Program-made: the position numbers and the translations under genes
Origin: Prorocentrum cordatum
Lineage: Eukaryota > Sar > Dinophyceae > Prorocentrales > Prorocentraceae
Length of the DNA: 56,000 nucleotides
NCBI GenBank assembly: GCA_963575745.1
Contig: CAUYUJ010019263.1
Coordinates: forward strand, 101,501-157,500
Reading direction: 5' to 3'
Notes under the pieces: generated by a model
Database searches by the model: none
Seen by the model: the letters and a program-made list of their open reading frames with translations, nothing else
Told to the model about the DNA's origin: nothing
Part shown: piece after piece, positions 1 to 9,258 of the stretch
How positions within the stretch are numbered: the first letter of the stretch is position 1
Layout of the letters: each line of letters begins with the position of its first letter

Positions 1-589
1 AACCTGTACTCGCTCATAGCTTCGCAGCGAGGTCGGACGGCTTTCCCCTTCACAGCGCCCCCTCCGTGCCCGACGAGGCGCAGTCATTGAGCGACGGGGG
101 CTTGAGCGATGGGGCCTTGGCCCGTTCTCCGTGTCCTGTCGGAAGGCCATGCGCACTGCCGAATTCGTGCGCGCAGCGAGATCAAGCTGATGAGCTCATG
201 CGCACAGAATGGCAATGACGTGGATGATCGCTTGCGTGCCCGCAGAAAATCTGGCATGATGTTTAGATGTCATATTGGGAACCGATGCAGGGCAAACGTG
301 ATAGAAGAGACCCACCTTGGCATGTTCACGAACCAACAGAAATGTGTTGAATGAGCTTGTCTTGCACGCGCGTGCCCGTCACGTAGTTTCGTTTAGAAAG
401 GGACCACCCCCAGACTGGGTACTGTTGCTTGCATAACGATATTTTTCACAGGTAAGATGGGCATTTGGGACCACGAAATATATGGAGGCACATCCGGGGG
501 CTCCTGACCAACACCCCAGAGCGAGAGGGGGCGTGGAGCTCCCGACCAATACTCCAACCCCCACGACATCGAACAGTGCCCTAAACATA
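1..589. other. No gene seen
   Basis: Mixed-composition sequence with no convincing coding region. The 81-codon frame at 109-354 has no recognisable motif and I do not call it. Nothing repeated elsewhere in the window was noticed here. Confidence 0.5.
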
Positions 590-1000
590 TGGAAGGGGAA
601 CTCCTTCCCTTTGATCCCTTCCCGCTCGGAGGGGGGGCCCCGGGGGGGGGGGATCGTCCTGGGGAGGGGGGTGCGGGTCCCGGGGGGGTGTCCCGGGTCG
701 GGTGAGGGGGCTCCGGGGCGGGGGTCCCCCCGAGGACAGGGGCCTGGCCTCCGGCCGGCAGGGGAGCTCCCCCCGCCTCGGCCCCGGCGGCCCCGGCCCT
801 GGCTCCAGGCTCCAGCCCTGGCTCCGGCCCCGGTCCCGGCCCCGGCCCCGGCCCGGGCCCGGGCCCCGGCCCCGGCCGGCCCCGGCCCCCGCCCTGGCCC
901 CGGGCCGGGCCCCAGCCCAGGCCCCGGCCTTGGCCCTGGCCCCGGCTCTGGCCCCGGCTCTGGCCCCCGACCGCCCCCGGCTCCAGCCCGCCCCCGAAGA
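590..1000. repeat. G-run and CCCCGG low-complexity tract
   Basis: Runs of G at about 628-760 pass into a 6-12 bp periodic array of CCCCGG / CCCTGG words at about 770-990. All frames stay open because the tract lacks A and T, giving spurious Pro-Ala and Gly-Pro reading frames on both strands. These are composition artefacts, not genes. Confidence 0.85.
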
Positions 1001-1180
1001 GGCAGACGGCTCTCTTTTTCTTGCAGGCGCAAACTCATCAGAGGACGCAACTGTGACGAGACGATAAATTAGGCGCCGCCCGGGCCGCGTGTGGCCACGC
1101 TTTTTCGCAGCTCTGTACGCGAGTGTGTCGGTTGCGTCTAAATGCGCTATCTTATCGGCATCCATGGGTGGGGTGTCGGC

Positions 1181-1322
1181 TCTCCTCCTCCTCCTCCTCC
1201 TCCTCCTCCTCCTCGTCCTCCTCCCCCTCCTTCTCCTCCTCTTTCTCTTCCTCCTCTTCCTCCTCCTCCCCCTCTTCCTCCTCCTCCTCCTCCTCCTCCC
1301 CCTCATCCTCCTCCTCCCTCCA
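1181..1322. repeat. (CTC)n microsatellite
   Basis: Nearly uninterrupted CTC/CCT triplets with occasional CCC and CTT variants. The first of many such arrays in the window. Poly-Ser, poly-Leu and poly-Pro frames over it are artefacts. Confidence 0.9.
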
Positions 1323-1838
1323 CCGCCCGCCCCTGTCCCGAGCCTGTGGCAGAGTCATCAGCTCATCGTTGTTGTTGTCGTCATGGTCGTCGTGGTCGTG
1401 GTCGTGGTCGTTCTTCTGGGTCGGCGGCACCAGCAGTAAGGCCTTGGCGATATATGGAATCACATACTGTAATATCTGGACCGGATCCAGTCTGGCACGG
1501 CTCATGGCGTAAAGCACATAGCATAAAGGTAGAAGCCTAGGTGCCGCATACGTACACTTACAGCAGAGTGCACTTCACGATCGTATGCTTTAGCGTGTTA
1601 ACATGTAACTGATATGTAACATAGTACGAATGATACGTTATGCAGTGAACTTCTACATAACACATCTACAGTTTGTTAGCCGCCAAGGGTGCTGCTTCAC
1701 AGCGATGCATTGGGGCCATCATTGCATATCGGGGCGAAGGTCATACCGACTTTGAGAATTTTACTAGGGCGAATCATGTTGTCTGCGCGAAGCGAACAGT
1801 CCCATAACATCGGCATCTGTGGGTAGGAGGGTGTGGGC
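1323..1838. other. No gene seen
   Basis: After a short GTC-rich stretch (about 1364-1420) this is unique sequence of more balanced composition. No reading frame with recognisable motifs and no structural repeat was found. Confidence 0.5.
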
Positions 1839-1839
1839 C

Positions 1840-2126
1840 CTCCTGCTCCTCTACATCCTCCCTCCTTTCCTCCTCCTCCTCCTTTTCCCAATCAAGACCG
1901 CCCCCTCTAAAGCTTCGTCCTCCATCCTTCCTCCATCCCTCCTCCATCCCTCCTCCATCTTCCTCCATCCTCCACCCCTCCACCCTCCTGTTCCCCTCTC
2001 CACCTCCCCAGCTCCTCCACCCTCTCCTCCCCTTCCTCCCTACCTCCTCCACCCTCCCCTTCCCCTCTCCTCCTTCCTCCCTTCTCCTCCACCTCCTCTC
2101 CTCAAGACCTCCTCCCTCCTCCTTCT
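1840..2126. repeat. Imperfect CCT-rich tract
   Basis: Pyrimidine-rich sequence of degenerate CCTCC words; the other strand is a GGA-rich purine tract. Open frames here are low-complexity artefacts. Confidence 0.8.
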
Positions 2127-2412
2127 GATCCTTTCTTGGAGCGCGCTCCGAACAGGATCTCGAGGCTCCGAGGGGGGAGGTGTGGCTGTGGCGAAGACGG
2201 CGCCCCCGACCCCATCAGGGGCCCGAGAAAGGCCCCATCTAGGGCTGACCAAGGGGTCGCCAGCAGGTCGTGCTGGATTGGTTTCCCCGGAGGTCCCCCC
2301 CCGAAGATCTTATCAGGCTTATCAGGTCCCTTGGAGGCCGCGGAGGTCCCCAGACGCCTTCCTTCTGAGGCCGCCGGCCCACAAGCGCCAGAAGGATCTG
2401 CGAGACCCTTGA
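2127..2412. other. GC-rich spacer, no gene seen
   Basis: Non-repetitive GC-rich sequence between two pyrimidine tracts. Overlapping frames on both strands show no recognisable domain. Confidence 0.4.
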
Positions 2413-2580
2413 TACTTGAACCTCCTCCTCCTTCTCCTCCTGCTCCTCCTTCTCCTCCTTCTCCTCCTCCCTCCTCGTTCCTCCTCCTGCTCCTCCTGCT
2501 CCTCCCTCCCTCCCCCCTCCCTCCCTGGCCTCCCTCCCTGGCCTCCTGCTCCTCCCTCCCTCCCTGGCCCACCCCTTGCG
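2413..2580. repeat. (CTC)n and CCTCCCT tract
   Basis: CTC triplets grade into CCTCCCTGG words, several repeated back to back at about 2510-2570. Confidence 0.85.
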
Positions 2581-2741
2581 CGACGAGCTGCTCCGGTGAC
2601 GCGCCCCTCACCCTCCGGGCTCCCCCGCTCTGGCCGCCTGCCCGCCTCTCACCTCTTCGGTTGTGGATGCCATGGCAATGGGCACCCCGACAATCCTGTC
2701 ATTGAACTGAGAACGTGTTTGAAATGTGTAAAACATTTTGT

Positions 2742-2792
2742 AAATATGTTTCAAACATGTTTTAATCCTTAAAACATGCTTGAAACATATTT
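2742..2792. repeat. AT-rich foldback, 24-bp arms
   Basis: The arms 2742-2765 and 2769-2792 are reverse complements with a single mismatch and only 3 bases between them. They lie in a locally AT-rich island within very GC-rich surroundings. The island (about 2690-2860) is also built of direct repeats of AAACATG-type words. Could be a recombination-prone palindrome or the core of a small foldback element. Confidence 0.8.
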
Positions 2793-2870
2793 GAGACATC
2801 TGGAAAATACTTGGCAGCATGCTTCCTCTCCATGAATCGACTTCCACATCTCTTTGGACGCCCGACATGA

Positions 2871-3082
2871 GTACAATGCGGGCGCGGCTGCATGAAGCCC
2901 TCGCAAGAGACCCACCCCTGAGAACCCGTGCGCGAGGTGCACCCGAGGGGGAACCTGGAGCACCCTGAACGCAGCAGCTTCTTCAACGGCTGCGGGAAGT
3001 AACCGCGCAGCGCGAAGAGCGAAGAAACCCAAGATACCCTGACGAAAAGCAACATGATTTGTTGATGCGCGCCCCCACTGCA
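2871..3082. repeat. Dispersed repeat R1, copy 1
   Basis: About 212 bp closely matching 7084-7298 in the same orientation, beginning near TACAATGCGGGCGCGGC and ending near GCGCGCCCCCACTG. The minus strand of both copies gives a similar peptide (contains FPQPLKKLLRSGCSR), but no domain is recognised. Probably an interspersed repeat. Confidence 0.8.
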
Positions 3083-3445
3083 CGGAAACATGGGCGCGGT
3101 GCCGAGCAGCAGATGGCGTCAAAGACCGGCAGCGGCCGCTGTTCGGCAGGCGGCCGTCTACCTCATGGAGGACGCCGCCCGTGACGAGGCCGACGGCGAG
3201 CCCTGCGCAACACGCGCAGGGGCTCTGCTGCCGGCCTGTGTGCCCATTCTTTCCGTGCTCCTCCTCCTCCTCCTCCTCCTCCTCCTCCTCCTGCGATCGG
3301 CCCCGCTCAGCTTCTGGGCTCCCCTCTCCTGCCGCCCGCGCACTTCTCAGCTCGTTCGGCCGCGCTCTCGGACCCGGCGGACCCCGGCAGCGCCGCGGGG
3401 GCTCCCTCGCCGAGCGGCGGCCTGACCCGAAGACGAAGCCAGGAC
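3083..3445. other. Spacer with a short (CTC)n array
   Basis: Unique GC-rich sequence containing a CTC array at 3258-3291. No supported gene. Confidence 0.5.
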
Positions 3446-3628
3446 TACTCCAGATTTCGTGATAAAGGGAGGGGGGTCTCATTTCGGGGGGGGTCTCTTC
3501 CAGGCTATCTTGGAGGGCCTGGGGGGGTCTGGGGACGATGTTTTGGAGGGTTCTCCCACGGGGGGGGTCTGACATGGCTTGTCTTGGAGGGTCCAGACCC
3601 CCTCCCTTTTATTACGAAATCTGGAGTA
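3446..3628. mobile_element. MITE-like element A, TA-flanked
   Basis: Terminal inverted repeats at 3446-3476 and 3598-3628 match over about 30 bases with one mismatch and one indel. The ends read TA-CTCCAGATTTCGT and ACGAAATCTGGAG-TA, so the element may be flanked by a TA duplication as in Tc1/mariner-derived MITEs. Total 183 bp with no coding capacity. The interior is G-rich with repeated GGGGGGTCT words. The family assignment is inferred from the TA and the size only. Confidence 0.75.
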
Positions 3629-3639
3629 CAGCAAGTTCT

Positions 3640-3812
3640 TGCCGTGAGCGACCCCGATGTCGGTTTCTGACACCGCGTGGATCGTTCAACCTTGCACGAT
3701 CGGCCGTTTCCAAAACGTCAGATCGTTCAACATCGACCGATTCTGGGTCGCGGGCGGCGTTCAATGTCGTACGCCGGCGGCGGGGTCGCCGCCGGTCGAC
3801 ACGACACGATCT
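3640..3812. mobile_element. Palindrome-rich element B, copy 1
   Basis: The core 3662-3809 aligns along its whole length with 36940-37088. It carries a chain of short palindromes: GATCGT..ACGATC, GGCGT..ACGCC and GGCGGC..GCCGCC. The ends of this copy are more decayed than in copy 2, where long terminal inverted repeats are visible. No coding capacity. Lies 12 bp beyond element A. Confidence 0.7.
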
Positions 3813-3920
3813 GGCGGAGAAAACTAGAATCTCTGTGCTGTGATCTGGCGGATCTGTGGGATGTATCGGGCGCCGCCGCCTTCTCGAAGCGCTCCGGAAC
3901 GCTCTGAGAGCGTTCTGGAA

Positions 3921-4064
3921 CAGGGCTGAACCTACACGGTGTTTTTCGTTTTCGCTCCGTTTTCGTGCTCCCTCGTTTTGTCTTCCATCCGCCTCTGCCG
4001 CGAGACGAAGCCGAAACGACAACGGCCCACGAAATCGCCCAAACACCGTTTAGGTCCAGCCCTG
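3921..4064. mobile_element. MITE-like element C, copy 1
   Basis: Terminal inverted repeats of about 24 bp (3921-3944 and 4041-4064), reading CAGGGCTGAACCTA on the left and the near reverse complement on the right, with two mismatches. Total 144 bp. A second copy lies at 38405-38514. CAGGG ends recall hAT elements, but I see no 8-bp target duplication, so the class is open. Confidence 0.75.
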
Positions 4065-4230
4065 GACTTGTGTGTCGTCCCAGCCCCGCCTGAGGCCCCT
4101 CCCCTCTCGGGCTGGCCCGACGGAGGCCTTTCTCGGGCAGGGCCACCTCCGCCACCGCACGCCCGAGCCGGCGCTCAGCCCGGCCGCCCCCTCCTCGGAG
4201 CAGGGCGACTCCGTCCTCCTCCCTCCATCT

Positions 4231-4542
4231 ACAGTCAACCAGTATGGTAAGGATGCGCGATAAGGATGCCTCCCTCCTCCCTCCCTCCTCCCTCCTCCCT
4301 CCTCCCTCCCTCCTCCCTCCTGAGGAATCCTTGCCTCCTTCCTGCCTCATTCCTCCTCGTCCTCCTAACGGTCAACCAGTACAGGAAGGATGCGCGATAA
4401 GGATGCAAGGGCCTTGGACGCCCATTTCGAAGCTTTTCGAGCGGGGCGCGGCCAGCGAAAGCGGCGAAGGACGGACCCAGGAGGCACGGATGCAAGGGTA
4501 ACCTTGGGAAGGTTGCCCATCCTTACTATGCGGGTTGATTGT
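4231..4542. mobile_element. MITE-like element D, copy A
   Basis: The left end ACAGTCAACCAGTAT occurs at 4231, is interrupted by a CCT tract (about 4270-4325), and the same left-end sequence recurs at 4371. The right end GCGGGTTGATTGT finishes at 4542. The ends are inverted repeats (17 of 21 bases). The interior matches 7565-7737 and about 32928-33082. Non-coding; it looks as if a pyrimidine tract arose at, or duplicated, the left terminus. Confidence 0.65.
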
Positions 4543-5282
4543 ATCCCTCCCTCCCTCGCTCCTCCATCCCCCCGTCCCTCCCTCCCGGGAGGAGGAAGGG
4601 GGGGAAGGGGGGAGGAGGAGGAGGAGGAGGGGGCGGAGGGGGAGGAGGGGGCAATGGAGGTCAAATCCCAAGAGCGGTGGGGGCAGACTCCGAGCCGACA
4701 AGCCTCTAAAGGGCTTGTGAATTGAGAGGGGCGCCCCTGTGGAGGGTACGGATGCAACGGCCAGGCAGCGCTGTGAGGAGAGGGAGGAGAGGAAGAGGGG
4801 GGACGGGGGAGGAAGGACGAAGAGAAAGGGGGAATGAAGCTCTTTCTTCATACCTCCACTCATCCCTCCCACCATCCGTCCTCAGCCCTCCATCCCCCTC
4901 ATTCCCCCCTCCCCCCTCAAAAGGCCCACGCTGCAGCTCCCGGGCGAACCGCTGCGCGCGCGCCCGGACAAGGACTGCCAGGAGGGCCCCGCGTCCAGGG
5001 TGGATGCCGTCATCACCGACGCCTCGGGGAGGTCCTCCCCGCTCCTGGGCTCCCCTGCCAGCACTACCTCCTTCTCCTCCTCGACATCCTCCCCCTCTTC
5101 ATGTTCGTCCTTGTCTTCGTTGTATGTATGCTGAGGCTGCACGGAAATCGGCGCCGAGGGGGTCGAGATGACAACTGCTGGGCAGGGCGAAGTGCAGAAG
5201 GGAGCGGATCAGGGGGAAGAAGCTGCCTTTGATACTGTTGGCGGTTAGGAAACTGCCCGCAACCCCAAATCCCGTCCTCTCG
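4543..5282. other. Purine and pyrimidine tracts, no gene seen
   Basis: CCT and GGA words at 4545-4660, then unique sequence. 4696-4775 looks like a fragment of element D (it contains GGATGCAACGGCC). Pyrimidine-rich again at 4840-4920. No supported gene. Confidence 0.45.
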
Positions 5283-5322
5283 CCTCCTCCTCCTCCTCCT
5301 CCTCCTCCTTCTCTTCCTCCCC
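5283..5322. repeat. Short (CTC)n array
   Basis: About a dozen CTC triplets. Confidence 0.85.
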
Positions 5323-5499
5323 CAACAGTCCCTCGTCGACTCGTAGGTGTCGAAAAGAGGCAGCTGTCCCTGGGTATGCTGGCTACACATACCATCCATC
5401 AGTGCCAAATGTCATACAAGCCTGTTCTCACTCTGGGACCCGAGGGTTCGTCATCCAACCTTCACGGGCACCGCCCCAAAGATGGGAGAGCCCATGTGC

Positions 5500-5690
5500 C
5501 GGTATAGATTATCGGGGGCCTTGGTGTATAGATTATCGGGGGCCTTGGTTACCCTAGGCTCTTTTACCGACTTTAGGCTTCCCAAGGGTAGGCCCTACTG
5601 AAGGCCATAGGCTTCCCACGGCTAGGCCCTACTGAAGGCCCTAGGCTTCCCAAGGGTAGGCCCTACTGAAGGCCCTAGGCTGCCCTACTG
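5500..5690. repeat. Tandem doublet and 36-bp triplicate
   Basis: TATAGATTATCGGGGGCCTT occurs twice in tandem near 5503-5548. Three copies of an about 36-bp unit containing GGTAGGCCCTACTGAAGGCC follow. They lead directly into the CCCTAGGGG array. Confidence 0.8.
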
Positions 5691-5851
5691 GACACCCTAG
5701 GGTAGGCCTAGGGTAGCCCTAGGGGTAGGCCCTAGGGGTAGGCCTAGGGTAGCCCTAGGGGTAGGCCCTAGGGGTAGGCCTAGGGTAGCCCTAGGGGTAG
5801 GCCCTAGGAGTAGCCCTAGGGTAGCCCAAGGGGTAGGCCCTAGGGGTAGCT
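5691..5851. repeat. CCCTAGGGGTAGG minisatellite, block 1
   Basis: A 12-13 bp unit built on the self-complementary word CCCTAGGG, alternating with GGTAGCC. The same array resumes at 6594-7012, so the 740 bp between may be a later insertion. Resemblance to telomeric TTTAGGG is weak. Confidence 0.85.
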
Positions 5852-5882
5852 CTTTTATTGCGGATTACAAACTGACTTCTTT

Positions 5883-6375
5883 GGTCGGGCGGGCGGGCGG
5901 GACATTAAATGCATTGATTGCTTTTGGTGGCGGATTACGTCTTGATTCCCTTTGGTAGCGGATTGCAAATTGATGCCTTTAGTCGGGCGGGCGGGCGGGA
6001 CATTAAAGGCATTGATTGCATGTGTGGTGGATTACCAATTGCTTCCCGTTGGTAACGGATTACGAGTATATTCCCTTTATGGTGGATTATCAACTGTTTA
6101 TTTTGGTCGGGCGGGCGGGCGGGACACTAAAAGCATTGATTACTTGTGTGGCGGATGGCAAACTGATTCTTATTGTGGCAGATTACACATTTATTCCTTT
6201 TGTCGGGCGGGCTGGCGGGACATTAAAGACAATGATTGCTTGCGTGGTGAGTTACACATGTATTCCCTTTGGTAGCGGGTTACAAACTTATTCCTTTGGT
6301 CGGGCGGGCGGGGGGGACATTAAATGCATTGATTGCTTGGGTGGCGGATTAGAAAGTGATTCCATGTGGCAGCGG
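5883..6375. repeat. About 97-bp tandem repeat, five units
   Basis: Units start with GGTCGGGCGGGCGGG followed by ACATTAAA and GCATTGATTGC, at about 5883, 5981, 6105, 6201 and 6298. Spacing is 96-98 bp except for one 124-bp unit. Inside each unit a shorter GGCGGATTACA word recurs. Non-coding. Confidence 0.85.
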
Positions 6376-6380
6376 ATTAC

Positions 6381-6592
6381 AGACCCCCCCCCCTCGCAGA
6401 CCCCCCTCTCACAGACCCCCCCCTCACAGACATCCCCCCCTCACAGATCCCCCCTTTGGGACCCCCCCCTCACAGAACCCCTCCCTCACAAACCCCCCCC
6501 TTCGCAGACCCCCCCCTCGCAGACCCCCTCCCTCGCAGACCCCCCCTCACAGACCCCCCCTCTGAGACCCCCCCTCACAGACCCCCATCGGT
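6381..6592. repeat. C-rich CTCACAGACCCCCC array
   Basis: About 12-17 bp units of CTCACAGA or CTCGCAGA followed by C runs. The proline-rich frames here are artefacts. Confidence 0.85.
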
Positions 6593-6593
6593 A

Positions 6594-7012
6594 GCCCTAG
6601 GGGTAGGCCCTAGGGGTAGGCCTAAGGGTAAGCCCTAGGGGTAGGCCCTAGGGGTAAGCCTACGGTAGCCCTAGGAGTAGGCCCTAGGGGTAGGCCTAGG
6701 GTAACCCTAGGGGTAGGCCCTAGGGGTACCCCTAGGGTAGGCCTAGGGGTAGGCCTAGGGTAGCCCTTGGGGTAGGCCCCAGGGGTAGCCTTAGGGTGGC
6801 CCTAGGGGTAGGCCCTAAGGGTACGCCTAGGGTAGCCCTAGGGGTAGGCCCTAGGGGTAACCCTAGGGTAGCCGTAAGGGTAGGCCCTAGGGGTAGCCCT
6901 AGGGGTAGGCCCTAGGGGTAGCCCTAGGGTAGCCCTAAGGGTAAGCCCTAGGGGTAGCTCTAGGGTAGCCGTACGGGTAGGCCCTAGGGGTAGGCCCTAG
7001 GGTAACCATTCC
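6594..7012. repeat. CCCTAGGGGTAGG minisatellite, block 2
   Basis: Same unit and phase style as 5691-5851, about 33 units, with scattered single-base variants. Confidence 0.85.
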
Positions 7013-7083
7013 TTGGATGATCTATAAGCATGTGCCCCGTCCGGCTTGACAGGACTATGCCTACCCTCAAGGGCATCAACAAA

Positions 7084-7298
7084 TACAGTGCGGGCGCGGC
7101 CGCAAGAGAAACCCTCGCAAGAAACCAAACCCTGAGAACCCGTGCGCGAGGTGCACCCGAGGGGGAGCCTGGAGCATCCTGAACGCAGCAACTTCTTCAA
7201 CGGCTGCGGGAAGTCACCGCGCAGCGCGAGGAGCGAAGAAACCCAGGATACCCTGACGAAAAGCATGTGGTTTCTTGATGCGCGCCCCCACTGTACAC
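7084..7298. repeat. Dispersed repeat R1, copy 2
   Basis: Direct-orientation copy of 2871-3082, differing mainly by scattered substitutions and a few short indels. It begins about 70 bp after the CCCTAGGGG array ends. Confidence 0.8.
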
Positions 7299-7564
7299 TA
7301 CGATCCTCTTCCTCCCCCTCCTCTTCCTTCTTGAAATGGCTGAGGGCGGCGCCTCGGCGTTGAGGAAGGTGCTCGTGGCCGCGGAAGCCGGTGCGTCGTG
7401 GCCCCAGCCGGCCAAGTTCCCTGGCGAGGCGCTCCGGCCGGTCGCGCCCAAGGCACGGAAGCGAGATTACAGCGAGATGCGGTTTCCTGTTCGGGCGACG
7501 TTTTGGCCAAAATGATGGCCAGCAGGGAAGAGGATGGGGGTGAAGGACAAACGGCGGGCCAGGT

Positions 7565-7737
7565 ACAGTCAGCTTGTATCACAGGGGCGCGCGGTAAGGA
7601 CGCAAGGGCCTTGGAGGACCACAGCGACACTTTGCGAGCGGGTCGCGGCCAGCGAAAGCGGCCAGGGATGTGCCGACGGGGAAGGATGCAACGGCAGCCC
7701 TGGGAAATTGCTCGTCCTTGCTGTGCGGGCTGACTGT
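7565..7737. mobile_element. MITE-like element D, copy B
   Basis: The most complete copy: ACAGTCAGC at the left end and GCTGACTGT at the right end form inverted termini. Total 173 bp. The interior GCGGCCAGCGAAAGCGGC is shared with copy A. No coding capacity and no clear target duplication. Confidence 0.7.
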
Positions 7738-7939
7738 AAGGAGGAGGGGGGGCCGAAGGGTAAACATGGCGCCGCGTACTCGACAGCGCTGCTGCATCCG
7801 GATCGAGGCGTGGCAGCCCCGTCGTTGAACGCTGCTGCGCGCCGTCGAATCCCACCAGCTTTCTGGGCGCTGGTCTACAGAAATTTCTCTTCCACCCCCC
7901 TTCTTCCCCCTCGGGGAGGGCTTTACGCCTTCCCCCATC

Positions 7940-8590
7940 CCATTACCCCCTCGCCTGGACTTGGACGGGGTGGTCCGCGAGGGGTTGGAGCGTCCAAGAT
8001 GGCCCAAGACGGCCTCAGATAATGCATTATGGCCTCCAAGATGGCTCAATATAGCGGACAATCGCTCAAGATGCAAGATGTTCCAACAGGCCCCGAAACC
8101 GCCTCAAGACAGCTTTGCGTGCCCGAAGAGCTCCCCAAGGAGGCCCCCAACAGACCAACCTCCTTCAACTACATCAGCAACATCCATGTCTTTGGCTTTC
8201 TCGCCTTTTCGCTTCCGACTGCCATCCGATGCCTCAAGATGGCTCCAAGATGGCCCACGAGGGGCCCCAAAGGGGCCGAGACGGCCCCAACAGCGCTCCA
8301 AGAGCGCCCCAAGAAGCGATTGTAGGCACTCTAGACGGGCACGGCTAATTGAAGCTGCCCTCTTCGTCTATCGATGTTTTCCTAGATGGGTCCAGTAGCG
8401 CCCCTCAAGCTCCCAAGAGCGCCCCAAGAGGGCCCCAAAAGGCACCTAGACGGCTCCACGGGGCGCCCAAAGAGCCTCCAAGAGGCTCCCCAAAGACCCC
8501 CCCGAAACCTCAAGAGGATCCCCGAGGCACCCGAGACGCTCAGGGGCGGCCCTGGGCCCGCCAAAATGCCCCCCCCCCCCCCCCCTCAGG
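7940..8590 (+). repeat. Dispersed repeat R2, copy 1
   Basis: Begins with CCTGGACTTGGACGGGGTGG and GGTTGGAGCGTCCAAGATGG, continues as an irregular series of CCAAGATGGC and CCCCAAGAGG words, and ends in a C run near 8570-8585. The same order recurs at 29655-30200 and 52690-53150, with shorter copies at 48180-48430 and, inverted, at 39520-39782. Frames across it have no stable protein. Confidence 0.75.
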
Positions 8591-8864
8591 CGCCCCAAGA
8601 GGCTCCAGACAACTTCCTAGCGACATCCGAGGAAACCCCCGAACACATGCAAGAGGCGTCTGGCTCTTTTGTTCGCCTTTTTCCTCCTCCTCCCCCTCCT
8701 CTTCCTCCTCTTTTTTTGGCCGCGGCGGCGCGGCCACTGCGACAGACTTGCGAGCGCCGGCCCAGGGGCGCAGCTGGAACACCAGAGCAGCGGCACGGGA
8801 GAGAGACGCACACCTGCGCCTCGATGGAGGCGAGGCCCGCTTTTTCGGCATCGACTGACTACCT
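8591..8864. other. Spacer after R2
   Basis: Contains a short CTC run at about 8680-8712. No gene seen. Confidence 0.45.
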
Positions 8865-9012
8865 ACCAGACCACCCCAACCCAACCCGAAGACCCGAATT
8901 TCGGGTTGGGGGGGGTAAGGGTTCCACACGTGTTTTTTCGACGTTTCCCGACCCCCCCCACTGGAAATCGAGGGTAAATCTGAGCCTTCGGGTTGGGTTG
9001 GGGTGGTTTGGT
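8865..9012. mobile_element. Foldback element F, 148 bp
   Basis: Arms 8865-8891 and 8986-9012 are reverse complements over 27 bases with one mismatch (ACCAGACCACCCCAACCCAA at the left). The interior has a second small palindrome, ACCCGAATTTCGGGT, at 8892-8906. Non-coding; size and structure fit a MITE or a foldback element. Only one copy seen. Confidence 0.7.
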
Positions 9013-9258
9013 GGGTGGTGATCGACCTTCGGAGACGAATTGACCGCGCCCAATACCTAGTGCACTCCAGCGCGCGCAAGCCCACGAACGGGAACCGCAT
9101 TCAATACCAGGGGGCCCGCAGCGACAAACGATACCAGGAAGCACCCGAATAACGGAAAACACACCGCAGGGCGCGGTGGACAGCCCCAGGGGCAAGATGA
9201 ATAATTCAGCGCGAAAATCAAGCGCGCGCAATCGAACGTGGCGCAATGGCGCGTGCTA
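9013..9258. other. No gene seen
   Basis: Lies downstream of the retroposed gene copy on the minus strand and may include its 3' untranslated part. No poly(A) tract is visible. Confidence 0.35.

Noticed and set aside
379-1306. Overlapping Gly/Pro/Arg-rich frames
   Set aside because: Produced by G and C runs and a CTC array with no A/T for stop codons.
5691-7012. Telomere array
   Set aside because: The unit CCCTAGGGGTAGG is self-complementary and does not keep the strand asymmetry or the sequence of TTTAGGG telomeres.
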